64,000 bases of DNA from Syngnathus acus (Eukaryota; Chordata; Actinopteri; Syngnathiformes; Syngnathidae): positions 23,874,193-23,938,192 of the forward strand of contig NC_051088.1 of the NCBI RefSeq assembly GCF_901709675.1, in the 5' to 3' direction. Positions within the stretch are counted from its first letter, which is position 1; the number at the start of each line of letters is the position of its first letter. The position numbers and the translations under genes were made by a program. A model generated the notes under the pieces. It was not told where the DNA came from, searched no databases, and saw only the letters and a list, made by a program, of their open reading frames with translations. Of this stretch, positions 47,301 to 57,700 are shown one piece after another.

Positions 47301-47992
47301 TTTCAACAAAATGAATTTGCTTTTTTCAGACAGCATAGACTGGTAACACCGTATATGTTCTATTTGCAGTGTTTTGTAACTTATCTTCTACCCATTCAGG
47401 TTTGTCAGTGTACAAGTAAGCTACCAGACATATTTTTTTCCATGTCCCATATACTCCATATAGGAGGACATTAAAGTATATAGTGTGGTTAACAGTATAT
47501 ACTAGTCAACAATATTTTTAAGTGCTACATAGAATTTTGTTATTTTAGTCCATTATATATAGGCTTTATTAAAGTCTGACCTAATTCTTATCTTATTTTT
47601 ATATCCACATCATTTGTGAGTGTGTAAAAAAAAAAAAAGGGGGTCTTAACTTTGAATTAAAAAAATAAATCACTTTTAATCATAGGTCGACCAAATAATA
47701 GCTCAAGTGCTCGGAAAGTATTGCGTAAAAGTGTGTTAAAGGTCGCTGCGACCAAAGTAAAAGAAAACTACAGAAAAACACAACAGCGGATGAAGATAAG
47801 ATACAAAACTAATGTACTGTAACAGGTTGAACACCTGGAAGCGCAGTTTTGTGTTGACATAGTTGAAAAGTCGAAAGAAACGGGGAAAAAATGTCAACTT
47901 TACCTTGCTGCAGCCGACGGCAGAATCTGTCCTGACAGGGAGATTCGTTTAAAGTCACAACCAAATAGTTTGAATGTATTTCTGACAAACAT
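44378..47992 (-). CDS. acadl: long-chain acyl-CoA dehydrogenase, mitochondrial
   Basis: ACADL is a homotetrameric FAD flavoenzyme that introduces the trans-2 double bond in long and branched acyl-CoAs, the first step of mitochondrial beta-oxidation, passing electrons to ETF. Ten exons: 47904-47992, 46910-47218, 46662-46826, 45559-45625, 45290-45454, 45129-45230, 44949-45062, 44755-44882, 44596-44682, 44378-44471. They total 1320 nt (439 aa; the human protein is 430). The start at 47992 opens MFVRNTFKLFGCDFKRISL, a basic amphipathic mitochondrial presequence. Family marks: IGTRRIFNEDHDLFRQSVRRF, AMTEPGAGSDLQG, ELPQERLVIAD (holding the helix-G Glu used as catalytic base in LCAD and IVD), HGGWGYMWEYPIAKAF and QPIYGGTNEIMKELIAR. 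The LPQ|ERL junction uses a GC donor. A hAT element lies in intron 3. All key residues are present, so the gene looks functional. Confidence 0.97.
45736..46606. mobile_element. hAT-type non-autonomous DNA transposon in acadl intron 3
   Basis: The 871-bp element is bounded by terminal inverted repeats: CAGGGGTGGGCAAAC at the left, and GTTTGCCCACCCCTG at the right. It is flanked by a perfect 8-bp target-site duplication, CTCTAGAA, at 45728-45735 and 46607-46614. Subterminal GCGGGCCG motifs are typical of vertebrate hAT (Charlie-like) MITEs. No transposase frame is visible. The perfect duplication suggests a not very ancient insertion. Confidence 0.9.
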
Positions 47993-49094
47993 CGTCGAAA
48001 AATTAACGTTAGACGATCAAGTTGAAAACAAATCAAATCATAAATGACAGTAAAGCTGTCTTACAAATTATTTTTTCTCCCTTTTTTTCTTGCTTTCGCC
48101 TCTATTGCAACCAAAAATGAAATAAAAATAAAAATAAACACTAGTTTGACCACATCTCGGAGGTAAAACACAACTTAGCGGGACTGTTATACACCTCCGC
48201 GTCGACGCTGACGGCCATTTTCTTCTTCTGATAAACGAGTACAGATCTTGGGTTCTAAATTCAACTCTGCCCTCTACCGGTCTCAACTTGGCATTGCATC
48301 TCTTGACGGTTTTTCTCGTTTTCTCTTCGTGTTAAAGGTTGTTCGACTTACCATAAAAACATCCTTGTTTGCACTTAACAAATGATTGAATTAAAATGAT
48401 TGCACATAAAAATTGTACAACACTTACTCATAAATACGTTTTTTTGAAAGTGTACTTAAGAGTCGAGACGCTACAGACTTTCCCGTTCAATATAAAACTT
48501 AATTTGATGTTTCTGTGAATTTAAAAGATATTTTCATCATCATATTTTATTGTATTTGTGTTGTAAATGGACAGATGGGTGTATAATTCTGTGATTCTCA
48601 TACATAACCCACCAGAATGAGCCAGAGTACCAGTAGTGCCCCATAGTTGTCAAACTCGAGGCCCGGGGGCCGGATCCGTCCCACCACGTCGCTGCACATG
48701 GCCCGCAAAAGCAAATCAAGGGTGTCAACTACCACAATTGTTGTTAAACCAAAAATATACCAAAAATTCTAATTGTCAATTGTAATAATCTTAAAATATT
48801 AAGAGAATTGTTATGTAACCAAAAGGCTTTCAACAGTAACTTTAAAAGTTAAATCTGCCCGCAAAAGCAAATCAAGGGTGTCAACTACCCCAATTCTTGT
48901 TAAAGCAAAAAAGTCCCAAAAATTCCAATTGTCAATTGTAATAATCTTAAAATATTACGAGAATTTGTATGCAACCAAAAGGCTTTGAACCGTTAAATCT
49001 GTCAAATATGAATTGACTGCATTAAGATAACCAGTTTATTTGTAGCTCTGGAAGAGTGAATGAAAGAAGAAAAACAGCCTGAGCTGGGATGTAC
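47993..49094. other. acadl upstream region and acadl-myl1 spacer with hAT-like remnant
   Basis: 48000-48300 is the likely acadl promoter side. 48640-49005 holds a degraded repeat starting GTTGTCAAACTCGAGGCCCG, related to the GTGTCAAACTC hAT-like family elsewhere in the window. Inside it is a tandem duplication of about 156 bp (48701-48856 and 48857-49003, both beginning GCCCGCAAAAGCAAATCAAG). No gene seen. Confidence 0.6.
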
Positions 49095-49100
49095 TTTGGA
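49095..49100 (-). promoter_or_regulatory. myl1: polyadenylation signal of myl1
   Basis: AATAAA on the minus strand (TTTATT on plus), about 410 nt downstream of the light-chain stop codon, in an otherwise unique 3' UTR. It is the clearest candidate hexamer for this gene. Confidence 0.55.
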
Positions 49101-49507
49101 AAAATTTATTCTGCAGTGAACAGAATAAAAATAAATAACGGCCTTCAGGGAGGTGGGAGACTTTGGCGCTCACTCCACTGCTTTTCCCCAGGACCTTTAG
49201 CACTACTGGGCCAGTGATGGTTGGACTGAATGAGGTGGCGGTGAGAAGGGAGGGATGGACCCTCACTTGATGAGCGGTCACCCCTTCTCCCCCGTTTCCT
49301 CACCTCATGCGGCGAGTGGAGACGCGCCCCCGGTGGGATGCGAATGATGTGGTCTACAATGGAAAGGGGATGTCCCGAGAGAGGAGGGTCGAAACGGTAA
49401 AGAAAAACAAAACAAGTGGGCTTCTCTTCGACATCCCTTGAACAAAGTCCTTGTCTTTTCTTGTTGGTCTTGTGCGATGTCCTGAACACGCTCCTGCTGC
49501 GCGCTCT

Positions 49508-51026
49508 TTACACAGACATGATGTGCTTGACGAAAGCTGCCAATCAAACAAGGAGACCAGCATGAGCCCGAGGAAGACGACGACGACGTCCGCGCCGTGT
49601 CGTCGCGAGAAACCTACCCTCATAGTGCACACTGCCGTTCTCATCCTCCTGGCCGGCCATGAGGGCATCGATCTCGGTTTCGTTCATCTTCTCTCCTGTT
49701 GACCGACAGCGGCGCTCGTCACAAACGCGTTCCCGTGTCTTTGCGTTGGCTCGAGGCGGGACTCACCCAGGGTGGACAGGACGATGCGCAGCTCAGCACC
49801 CATGACGGTGCCGTTGCCCTCCTTGTCGAAGACGCGCAGACCCTCAACGTAGTCGTCGTAGGTGCCCTTGGGCAGAGCGTCCGCCTGTTTCAGCATGGGC
49901 AGGAAGGCGTCGAAGTTGATCCTCTTGTTGGCCATTTCTGAGGGTGACGGCACAAGCGGTAAGCACGACGCACGGCCGTTAGTCCGCCACCGAGCTTTTA
50001 CCTTCTGCGGAGGGGTTGCCCAAGATCTTGGCGACGTCCTTGTTGGTAGGGTTCTGGCCCAGAGCGCGCATGATGTCGGGCACCTGGTTGTAGGCCACCT
50101 GGTTGTCACCAATTCTGTCGAAGAGACCGAAGGCCTCCTTGAAGTCTGAGCAGGAGAGAACATGAGGATGTTTTTACACCCGCTGGGCTTCCAATTAAAA
50201 AAAAAAAAATGTTTGCAGCTATGTGGCACTATGCTCGCTGGCTAAGAGGAAGCGGAGGTGATCTATTTTGGACCGTGGAGATGGGTGACGCTTTCATGTT
50301 ATTTTGCAACTAGCAAGGGTCGCGACAGCTGTAGCACACACGACGGCACTAAGCCATAGCTACCCGAGGGGGGGGGGGGGGGTGCAAACCGATACCCCCC
50401 CCTCCTCAACTGTTGCCATATAGAGACATGCCGACTTAAAAGGCTGACGGTAGATTTCAAGGTGTCAGTAGCTAAATCTAAGGCCACAAAAAAAGCAGCC
50501 ATCTAATCTCCGCTCATCACATTATGAAATAAAACCGGCGGCGAGGATCACAATTTGGATTCCTGACTGTAAGGTGACCTTGCTCATCAAGTCAGGATGC
50601 GAAACCTTGACCCGGGGTGTTAACAGTGGCTCGCAGGGGAGCGGCCGGGTCGGCCCCCGAAATAGACATAACTAACATTCCCATGGCAACTGGAGCAGAT
50701 GACCGTTAATGGGGAGCGTGACATCCGCCAACTCATGAACAACAAAGGACGTCATTTAATTAATGGACAATCTTTTTCACTTACCCTCAATTTGATCCGC
50801 TGTGAACTCAGTCTGCGATAGAAATTCACACAGAAAAAATAAGAACACAAATAGCACTTGATGTTCACTTAATAAAACAAACTGTACATGAATCACTGAC
50901 AACGATTCAAAATGACATTTTATACATCCACACCATAATCAAGAAATGTTCAATTTCTTTTTGCAAAAACGCATCCAACACGAACTGCATGGAAAAGATT
51001 CACCACACACGTGAGTTACACACCAT
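49508..51026 (-). CDS. myl1: myosin alkali (essential) light chain, fast skeletal, MLC3F type
   Basis: An essential light chain binds the IQ motif of the fast-muscle myosin heavy-chain lever arm. Exons: 51024-51026 (ATG only), 50785-50812, 50002-50145, 49767-49937, 49618-49695, 49508-49536. They total 453 nt, 150 aa, the normal MLC3F length. The protein opens [20 protein letters not shown] and includes [33 protein letters not shown] and the C-terminus FVKHIMSV. These are EF-hand folds with degenerate calcium loops, as usual for essential light chains. The short N-terminus without an Ala-Pro-Lys extension marks the MLC3F form, called mylz3 in zebrafish. Position between acadl and lancl1 matches human MYL1. 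I did not find an upstream MLC1F-type first exon, so the symbol could be mylz3. The promoter region has TATA-like and MEF2 motifs. Confidence 0.93.
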
Positions 51027-51111
51027 GTTGGAGAGCTGGAGATGCAGGAGAAGGAAAGCAAAAAAGAGGCCAAAGTCCCGAGACAGAGTGGTCCAGAGCC
51101 TTGGTTGGAGG

Positions 51112-51125
51112 GCTCTCTTATGTAT
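51112..51125 (-). promoter_or_regulatory. myl1: TATA-like element of the myosin light chain promoter
   Basis: The minus strand reads ATACATAAGAGAGC about 90 nt upstream of the start codon. The spacing allows a 5' UTR of roughly 60 nt, normal for muscle light-chain genes. The motif is an imperfect TATA box. Confidence 0.5.
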
Positions 51126-51253
51126 TCCGGGCGCGTGATGTCACACATGCTAATGAGGCGCCTCGGATGACACGCTGGGACATCTTTAACTTTCTTAGGG
51201 CAAACAGAGAGGTGAGCGCCGCCGCCAGGCCGCCGTAGCAGAAGGGGGCGGGG

Positions 51254-51263
51254 CTATTTTTAG
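51254..51263. promoter_or_regulatory. myl1: MEF2 binding site upstream of the myosin light chain gene
   Basis: CTATTTTTAG is an exact match to the MEF2 consensus (YTAWWWWTAR). It lies about 130 bp upstream of the TATA-like element and 230 bp upstream of the ATG. MEF2 sites drive many fast-muscle genes, so regulation by MEF2 is a reasonable inference. Confidence 0.6.
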
Positions 51264-52337
51264 GCTCAAGACGTTGAGCCTTAATATTGGAAAGCACTTT
51301 TGAAATTACAAAAATCTTGACTTACATTTATCTCCTTTCAAAGAAGCAAACGGGGGGGAAATTTATGAAACCTGTGCAGCCGAGTGAGCCTCTTCACAAG
51401 GCCCGGCGAGATCATTTACACCTTTTATTAACCTCCAGGAGATAAATGGCTCCTCTTCTTACAGTGAATTACAACCACACTGATGATTCCGGTTTAAGCT
51501 TACGTTCACATCATTTAGTCGGAATGATACGGCCAACGTGTTCGCGCAGCGGTAATAATCGAGTCGAGCGGCTGGCGGCGGTTTCCGTCGCCGCCGTCAG
51601 CGCTCTCCATGGTGCTGACAAGCAACCCGTTTGCCGCTGTGGGTGATGTCGGCAATCTTTTTCACATTCTTTAAAATCAGATTAAAGGCCCTGTCGCGTG
51701 GTTGAGTGGGAAAACAAAACACGTAGTCACCATGTGATGCATCGCCATGGGACGTGCAACATACATGAGTGACCTAAAGATCAGCGTGTTTGTATGAAAG
51801 GGTGAACCCAGTTAGGACACACCCCTGCACAGATGAGCGCTATTTTTAACCCTTCCTGCCTGAGGTGTTTGGTTTCTTGGATGGAGGGGGCAAACTCTCC
51901 TCTTGCTTCTCCAGCACGGCCTCTCGCCCACGAACCCCTCCAACCCGTGTGTCACGGAGAAGGCCCAAGGATTAAAAAAAGAGCGGTGGCATTGTGTCGC
52001 GCTGTGGCGTTTGGGGTGTCTAAAGTGTGAGCCTTATTTGGAAAGGAGTGCTGTGGAGCCAGACTGTATATGTTGCACTGGACAAGCCACATATAAGACT
52101 TGATCCAATCGCTGAGAAGTATCTTGGATGAAAGTGCTTTCACTCTCTGACCTAAGAGTTGACGCGGTCCTTATTATCTAAAATTTCACCATCCCATTTG
52201 TCAACTAAATTTAACTATCAAATTAGCATAACCTGAATAGTGCAAATGAGTTCTTGCAATGGGGACCGTTGCTGCCCCCTTGTGGTAATTTGTGCCGCTG
52301 CACAAGAACAACAAACGTTGCTGTGAGAAATCACTTA
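51264..52337. other. lancl1-myl1 spacer
   Basis: Upstream of the light-chain promoter and downstream of lancl1. Apart from the MEF2 site at its left edge I see no element or gene. It may hold further muscle regulatory sequence. Confidence 0.5.
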
Positions 52338-52343
52338 TTTATT
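52338..52343 (-). promoter_or_regulatory. lancl1: polyadenylation signal of lancl1
   Basis: AATAAA on the minus strand (TTTATT on plus), about 230 nt downstream of the lancl1 stop. A poly-C run of 18 on the minus strand (52548-52565) lies in the same 3' UTR, only eight bases after the stop. Confidence 0.55.
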
Positions 52344-52573
52344 ACTCAGACAGTGCAAAGGATCCATTTATGACAGCATGAATACTAAATGGTTAGTCCA
52401 CCCAAACTGTTAGCCCCAAAAATAATAAAGAGCAATATATAATTTTTGTTTGGACTATGATGAGGTGATTTTTTTAATGGAAGGAAAGTGAGTTGCAATG
52501 ACACATCTGGTCTTGTTGGACATCAACCTGTTGGCTTGAGGTTGTGTGGGGGGGGGGGGGGGGGGCAAATCAA

Positions 52574-54754
52574 TCAAACCTCGAAGGCTGGGAACCGTGC
52601 TTGCGTTGGCTGCAGGAGGTCGGCCAAAAAGTAGATGGTACCTGCCATGCCTGCAGGAAGTGACACAAGCTGGTAAAGCGAAGGAGGCGACTCAAATTTA
52701 TAGTCTTGCCTTGAGTTTAACTGGTTCTACGACCTTTTGTCGCGGAGTGAAATACCTTCAAAAAGTGAGAAGGGGGTATCTGGTGTCCTGCAGCCATGTG
52801 AGCCATAGTTCATACACCAATCTGCAAACTGAACGACAACATCTCAGTCCAGAATATCCAGCAAAGTACGCAGCTCAGTCTGTGTCTCCATCATTTTCGT
52901 GCACAAACCATGCAGGCTCGGTAAAGGTGCTTGGGGTCCTGCGTGTGACGGTACAGAGCCAGGAAGGTGTACGCATTGCCTGCCGCGCCGTGACACAAGC
53001 CGTAGCCTTTCTTCAGCAATCCCCAGCGCCACACAACCTCGCCACACTGCAGGGCATCCTCCAGGTACGGAGACTCACCAAACACCTGGAACGTTGACTC
53101 ATGAAGCTAACGGCCACCAGATGGCGATAGAATACGGATGCTATTTTTCATATTTGCTGTTCACCTCATCTCAAACATCCAGAAAAGTACCTCCAGAAAG
53201 GTGTCATTTGCGATACAACTCACCTTATGCGCCTGCAGGAGCATGTAGATGACGCCCGGGGATCCGTGACACCAGTGCACCAGCAGGTCACGATCATCTC
53301 CGATACAGGGAGGGTAGTTCCCAGAGGGGAACTTGAGATGGCGGACATAGTCCACGCTGGGTTTGACCATCCTGCCAACGTTCTCCTCAGCCGCGACAAA
53401 CCCAGCCTGACCCGGGTGAGAGAAGGTAAGCGTCAAACGGGGGCTCTCTGGCTATGTTGACGCTTCTGTTACCTGCATGAGGAAGTAATAGATGCCGGCC
53501 AATCCGTGGGCGGCGCCGACATATCGTTCATTGTACCACTCGTACATCAGGGGGCTTTGATCCTGGACACGACACTTCTTACTGAGGCGCTCGCCTGATG
53601 CCAGGATGGCCTCACTGATCTAACGGAGAACATGAAATTGCTAATCAGTGACGACTGGAAGAAAAAGAGCCAATCAAAGAGAATGATGATCATTTGTCAC
53701 CTGCCGGATGTGCTGCAAGGGAATTCTGTCCGTACCGAGCTGCTGGTTGACAAAGACGAGAGAATAGAGGTAACCCACCCGACCGTAGAGGAGCTCGTCA
53801 GGCAACCCGCCGGAACCTTTCATAACTGTCTCGTGATACTGCAGCAGCCTGCGAGACACAAACATGATGCCTTGTGTTTCGATTCCAAAATCAAACAACA
53901 TACAACGCATAATTCAATCAGCATTATTGATTTTTCTGAATTTGCTTTTCAGTTGGTTTTCAGCAAGGCTGACCTGCTGATGCATTCGTCGGCCTCTCCT
54001 GGCATTTGCAGTTGGTGGTAGATGACAGCCGCCACAGCTAGCGGCCCCGCGTCACCACAAAGGAAAGTGACATCATGGCGGCGAGTCAGGTACTTCAGAC
54101 TGCGGCTGATGTGTTCCAGCGCCTTCTGGAGGAATGCTGGTTGTTTGAAGATACGGTGGATGTGCAGGTAGAGCAATGCAATGCCTGAACAAAGAAATAA
54201 CCACCAAATAGACAACCAGCCTTAATGAATGTGCATTTTGATGTGAAGTACCCGCTTGGCGTTTAGAAGTGGCTGCTGAGTCTTGCGTCTTCTCCGTACA
54301 GCTATTTAAGACATCTACTTATTGTTCTCAACCATTGGTTGGACTGGATTACTTTAGATTTTTGTGTTTGAAAATCAAAAATGGGAGGGAGGCGCAAATT
54401 AATTAGTAATATTATTTTACATATGGATATATGAGTACTATTATTAAGGCCTGATCAATTCCCACTTTGTGACGTCACTGTACCTGCCCATCCTGTGTAA
54501 GTGGTGCAATCTTTTGGGTCGGCAGCCTTGAGCCCGTTCTCCATGACAGCCAAAAGCTCGTCGATCTTGCTGCTTAAGCGCTTAGCAAACGCAGACGTCA
54601 ACTACAAAATGCACGACACGTGTGAGTATCTTCATTAAAAACAGACACAAATGGAAATATTCCCGCAGCTTACCTTGCCATGGGAGTCAAAAAGCGACTG
54701 CGTGTGCTCTGGGGTATAGTCAGGATAGGGATTCTTCAAGGCTCTCGTGTCCAT
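52574..54754 (-). CDS. lancl1: LanC-like protein 1 (glutathione S-transferase LANCL1)
   Basis: LANCL1 is the vertebrate homologue of bacterial lanthionine cyclases: a zinc-binding alpha/alpha-barrel that binds glutathione and is linked to neuronal protection against oxidative stress. Nine coding exons: 54674-54754, 54484-54601, 53974-54184, 53701-53848, 53473-53619, 53224-53406, 52909-53085, 52756-52828, 52574-52650. They total 1215 nt, 404 aa, against 399 in human. The start at 54754 gives MDTRALKNPYPDY, aligning with the family N-terminus. The zinc ligands are visible: Cys in LLVHWCHGSPG, and Cys-His in GYGLCHGAAG. Other conserved pieces are TYTGWAGIALLYLH, TFLCGDAGPLAVAAVIYH, LLYGRVGYLYSLVFVN, FPSGNYPPCIGDDRDLLV and CRTPDTPFSLFEGMAG. 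An AAG acceptor at about 54772 suggests an upstream untranslated exon. No defects seen. Confidence 0.97.
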
Positions 54755-57700
54755 TTCTCTTTCAATATGCTTCAAAAAAAAATAAAGATATAATAGCGTA
54801 TGATTCTGTAGAAAGAAAAATTGGGACCGTGGCTAAATATAGCGATGAGAAAACACACCCACCTACACGCTAATGCCGCAAAAGCGCCACGCTAAGAAAC
54901 GTAAAACATGCACAATAACTCGGTTTTAAGAAGAAATTAAAGCGATTCAATATTTTCAACGCAATCGATATACTGTACTTGCACAGAAAATTTATTTGAT
55001 ACCACGGTGTATCAGGAAATGTTTATGTTTATGTCCGATCTTCCTTGTCTACGGAACCCAGAGTAGATTGGAGCACAATGGAACTCTGCTGCCCCCATGT
55101 GGTAGGGAAGAAGGACTACACGTGACGGTTGTCCACTCTAAGCAAAATGGGATTTTGAGGCCCCGTTTTTGACAGTGATATTGATTAATTGATGAGTGTC
55201 GATTATTTCCACCTTCAGGAATTAGAATGAAGATTATAAATGATTTGACTTTTTCCCCATTTCATTCAAAAAATACACTGCAGTTTAGCACTTAAATGTG
55301 ATACTGTATACAGGCCAATTAAACGTAAAAATAAACCAGCACACTTTGTATTGACTATAAAAGTGTTATCGAGTGTATTCGTTTTGTTTGGAAATAAACT
55401 ACAACAGTAAGAACAATAACCAACAAAGAACAAACAAAATAACTTCAAATGTATAAGGCACTACTTTAATGGTGGTCCGTTGAGCTTAGTATTTTTTGGG
55501 GGATGCAACTTAGTGTAAAAACTTTGAAATCAGTGGTTCAGTCGAAAGGTACACAAATTATTTTGGAGCCGAGTGCATAAAATTCTCCTGATGACTATGC
55601 AACCTTGTATTTAAAAAATGCAAACAAAGCCAGCAGTTTGACCAGCACCAGATTTGCTCGAGTCATCATGGTCAGTCTTTTGCTTTTGTGTTTACCTCTG
55701 TTTTTCCCCATTCCCACCTGTCATTTCCATATCAATCGAGTGGACGAAGGTGGTGGTCATGTGTATTGAGGCTCCCTTCGTGTACCCTGGGACGGTTTTA
55801 CCTTGCCTTGAGAGACAGGCCATGGAAATGAGGCCAAGACTGTGACAATATTCAGCAAAGGACCTTCAGGCTTGATTAAAGCTTTTCACTATGGAGCTGA
55901 GAGACTTACTAGGCCAGTGGGAAAACCATCATCAGGGTAAGAAAATCAATTGGCGGCGATATTGATCATCAGTTCTTACTTGCGGACTCTCAGGCTACAA
56001 CTTGCGGTGTTTCTATGACGACTAATGAAATGTTCAAGGCCACAAAATAATATCGCTCTCAATCTTGCATGGATGCCACATCCTCGATATTAGCATGGGC
56101 AGCACACACTTTCAAAATACAAGACTGACCCAACTCAACTGTCAAGCTGTAGCCTCCAGCAGATTCACTGACTCCCTTTGCAATTAAAAAAAAACAAAAA
56201 AACACACCTCAAAGTCGGAGTCTGACTCGCTGCATCCTTCATTTGCTCAATTGCAGGGGCATCCAAACTTATTTCTCAGAGGGCCACCGACAAAAAAAAT
56301 GAAAGGACGCGAGCACGTCGCTTTGAAATTCTTCAACTTGAGTTTTTGAAACTCACTGAGACCAATAGAGTTAAGAAATGATAGCCTATTGTTGCAGAGG
56401 AATGTTGAATTGCCACGTTCGTGTCTGAGTTTGTGCCACACGCATGACTTTATTTTTTTTCTAATTGACTTGACTTGTCAAAAGTGTCTGCATCGTTGTA
56501 TCAACCCAATTTTTTATCATTAGTGATAGTCGTTCAGCACGGTGGGGGGGGGGCATCATCTGGACATCTAATCTTTCTTTTCATGCTGCCACCCGTCCAT
56601 CTTAATAAAATAGCTTTGTGGGCCATGTCAGATGATATTTTTACGATGCCGCGAGCCATAAATTCCTTCTTGGCCATAGTTTGGACAACAATATTGTATA
56701 GTGTGGAAGTTAGGTCGTGAATCTAATAGTCCAGATGAACCTCATGACCAAAAAAACAGCCTTCCCGGGACACTGACAAATAGTTTTGCCCCTAATTTGA
56801 CCTCCGCTTGCTACCATAGAGGAAGTGACTCAGCAGCTGTGGGTATTGTGTCTTCCTTCGCCCCCCCTATCTGCATTGCCAAGTTATTGAGCTGTAGCAA
56901 AAGACAGAATTAAAAGCTCATCAACTACCCCACCCCCCTTCCAAGTGGACCATATCCATCTTGGTCTCGGGGAAAAGGCCTGACAGCTGAGATAAAGAAC
57001 ATTCTGGCCCCTGACAAGCTGCCATGGCCCCATCTGTGGCCGTGCTAAAAATACATACAGCCCCCATATTGCTCAACTTGGGGTTTGGGGCTGCAGCACA
57101 GGGGCGAGATAATATTATGAATAATGCATACAATGATATTACTCTCCTTTTTAGTATGATTGTGTTCAACTGTCCCTTTTGGGGTTTGCATGTTTTTCCT
57201 GTGCTTGGGTACGTCTTCAAAGGGTGGGGCAAATGGCCACCAGGGGGGCATCCAAAGCACAGCCCCCCCTGTGTGTATTTTCGGTCATGTGGATAGAAGA
57301 GGGTATAACACTCCACCCTCCTCCTAGCGGCCAATTTTTTTTTTGTATTCCCAGTCCATACATCAATCCAGCCATCTTCCACCACTTATTGGGAGCCTAA
57401 ACTCCAGTAAATGGTAGTCTTTAGATAATCTCTACATTAGAAATCGTAATTATATGTGCCCTGTGATTGGCTGGCATCCATTCTTTCGATGCCAAAACAT
57501 TCCGATCACCTTCCTTCCCTCCGTGTCACCCACCACTGGATCACTCGGCTGCGTTTACAAACTAAAAGAACTTTGTCCACTAGAGGGCGACATTAGCGTT
57601 ATTTCTTTCCCCTCGCCCCCAATTCTGAGCGGACATTAATTTGGATTCTACAGTATAAATTGCGGCCACTTTGGCACATTCCTCCTTTCCAAAAGCTTCT

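Noticed and set aside
48178-48224. Minus-strand ATG frame (MAVSVDAEVYNSPAK) upstream of acadl as an alternative acadl start
   Set aside because: It stops after about 25 codons and does not join acadl exon 2 in frame. The frame at 47992 gives a proper mitochondrial presequence and correct phase.
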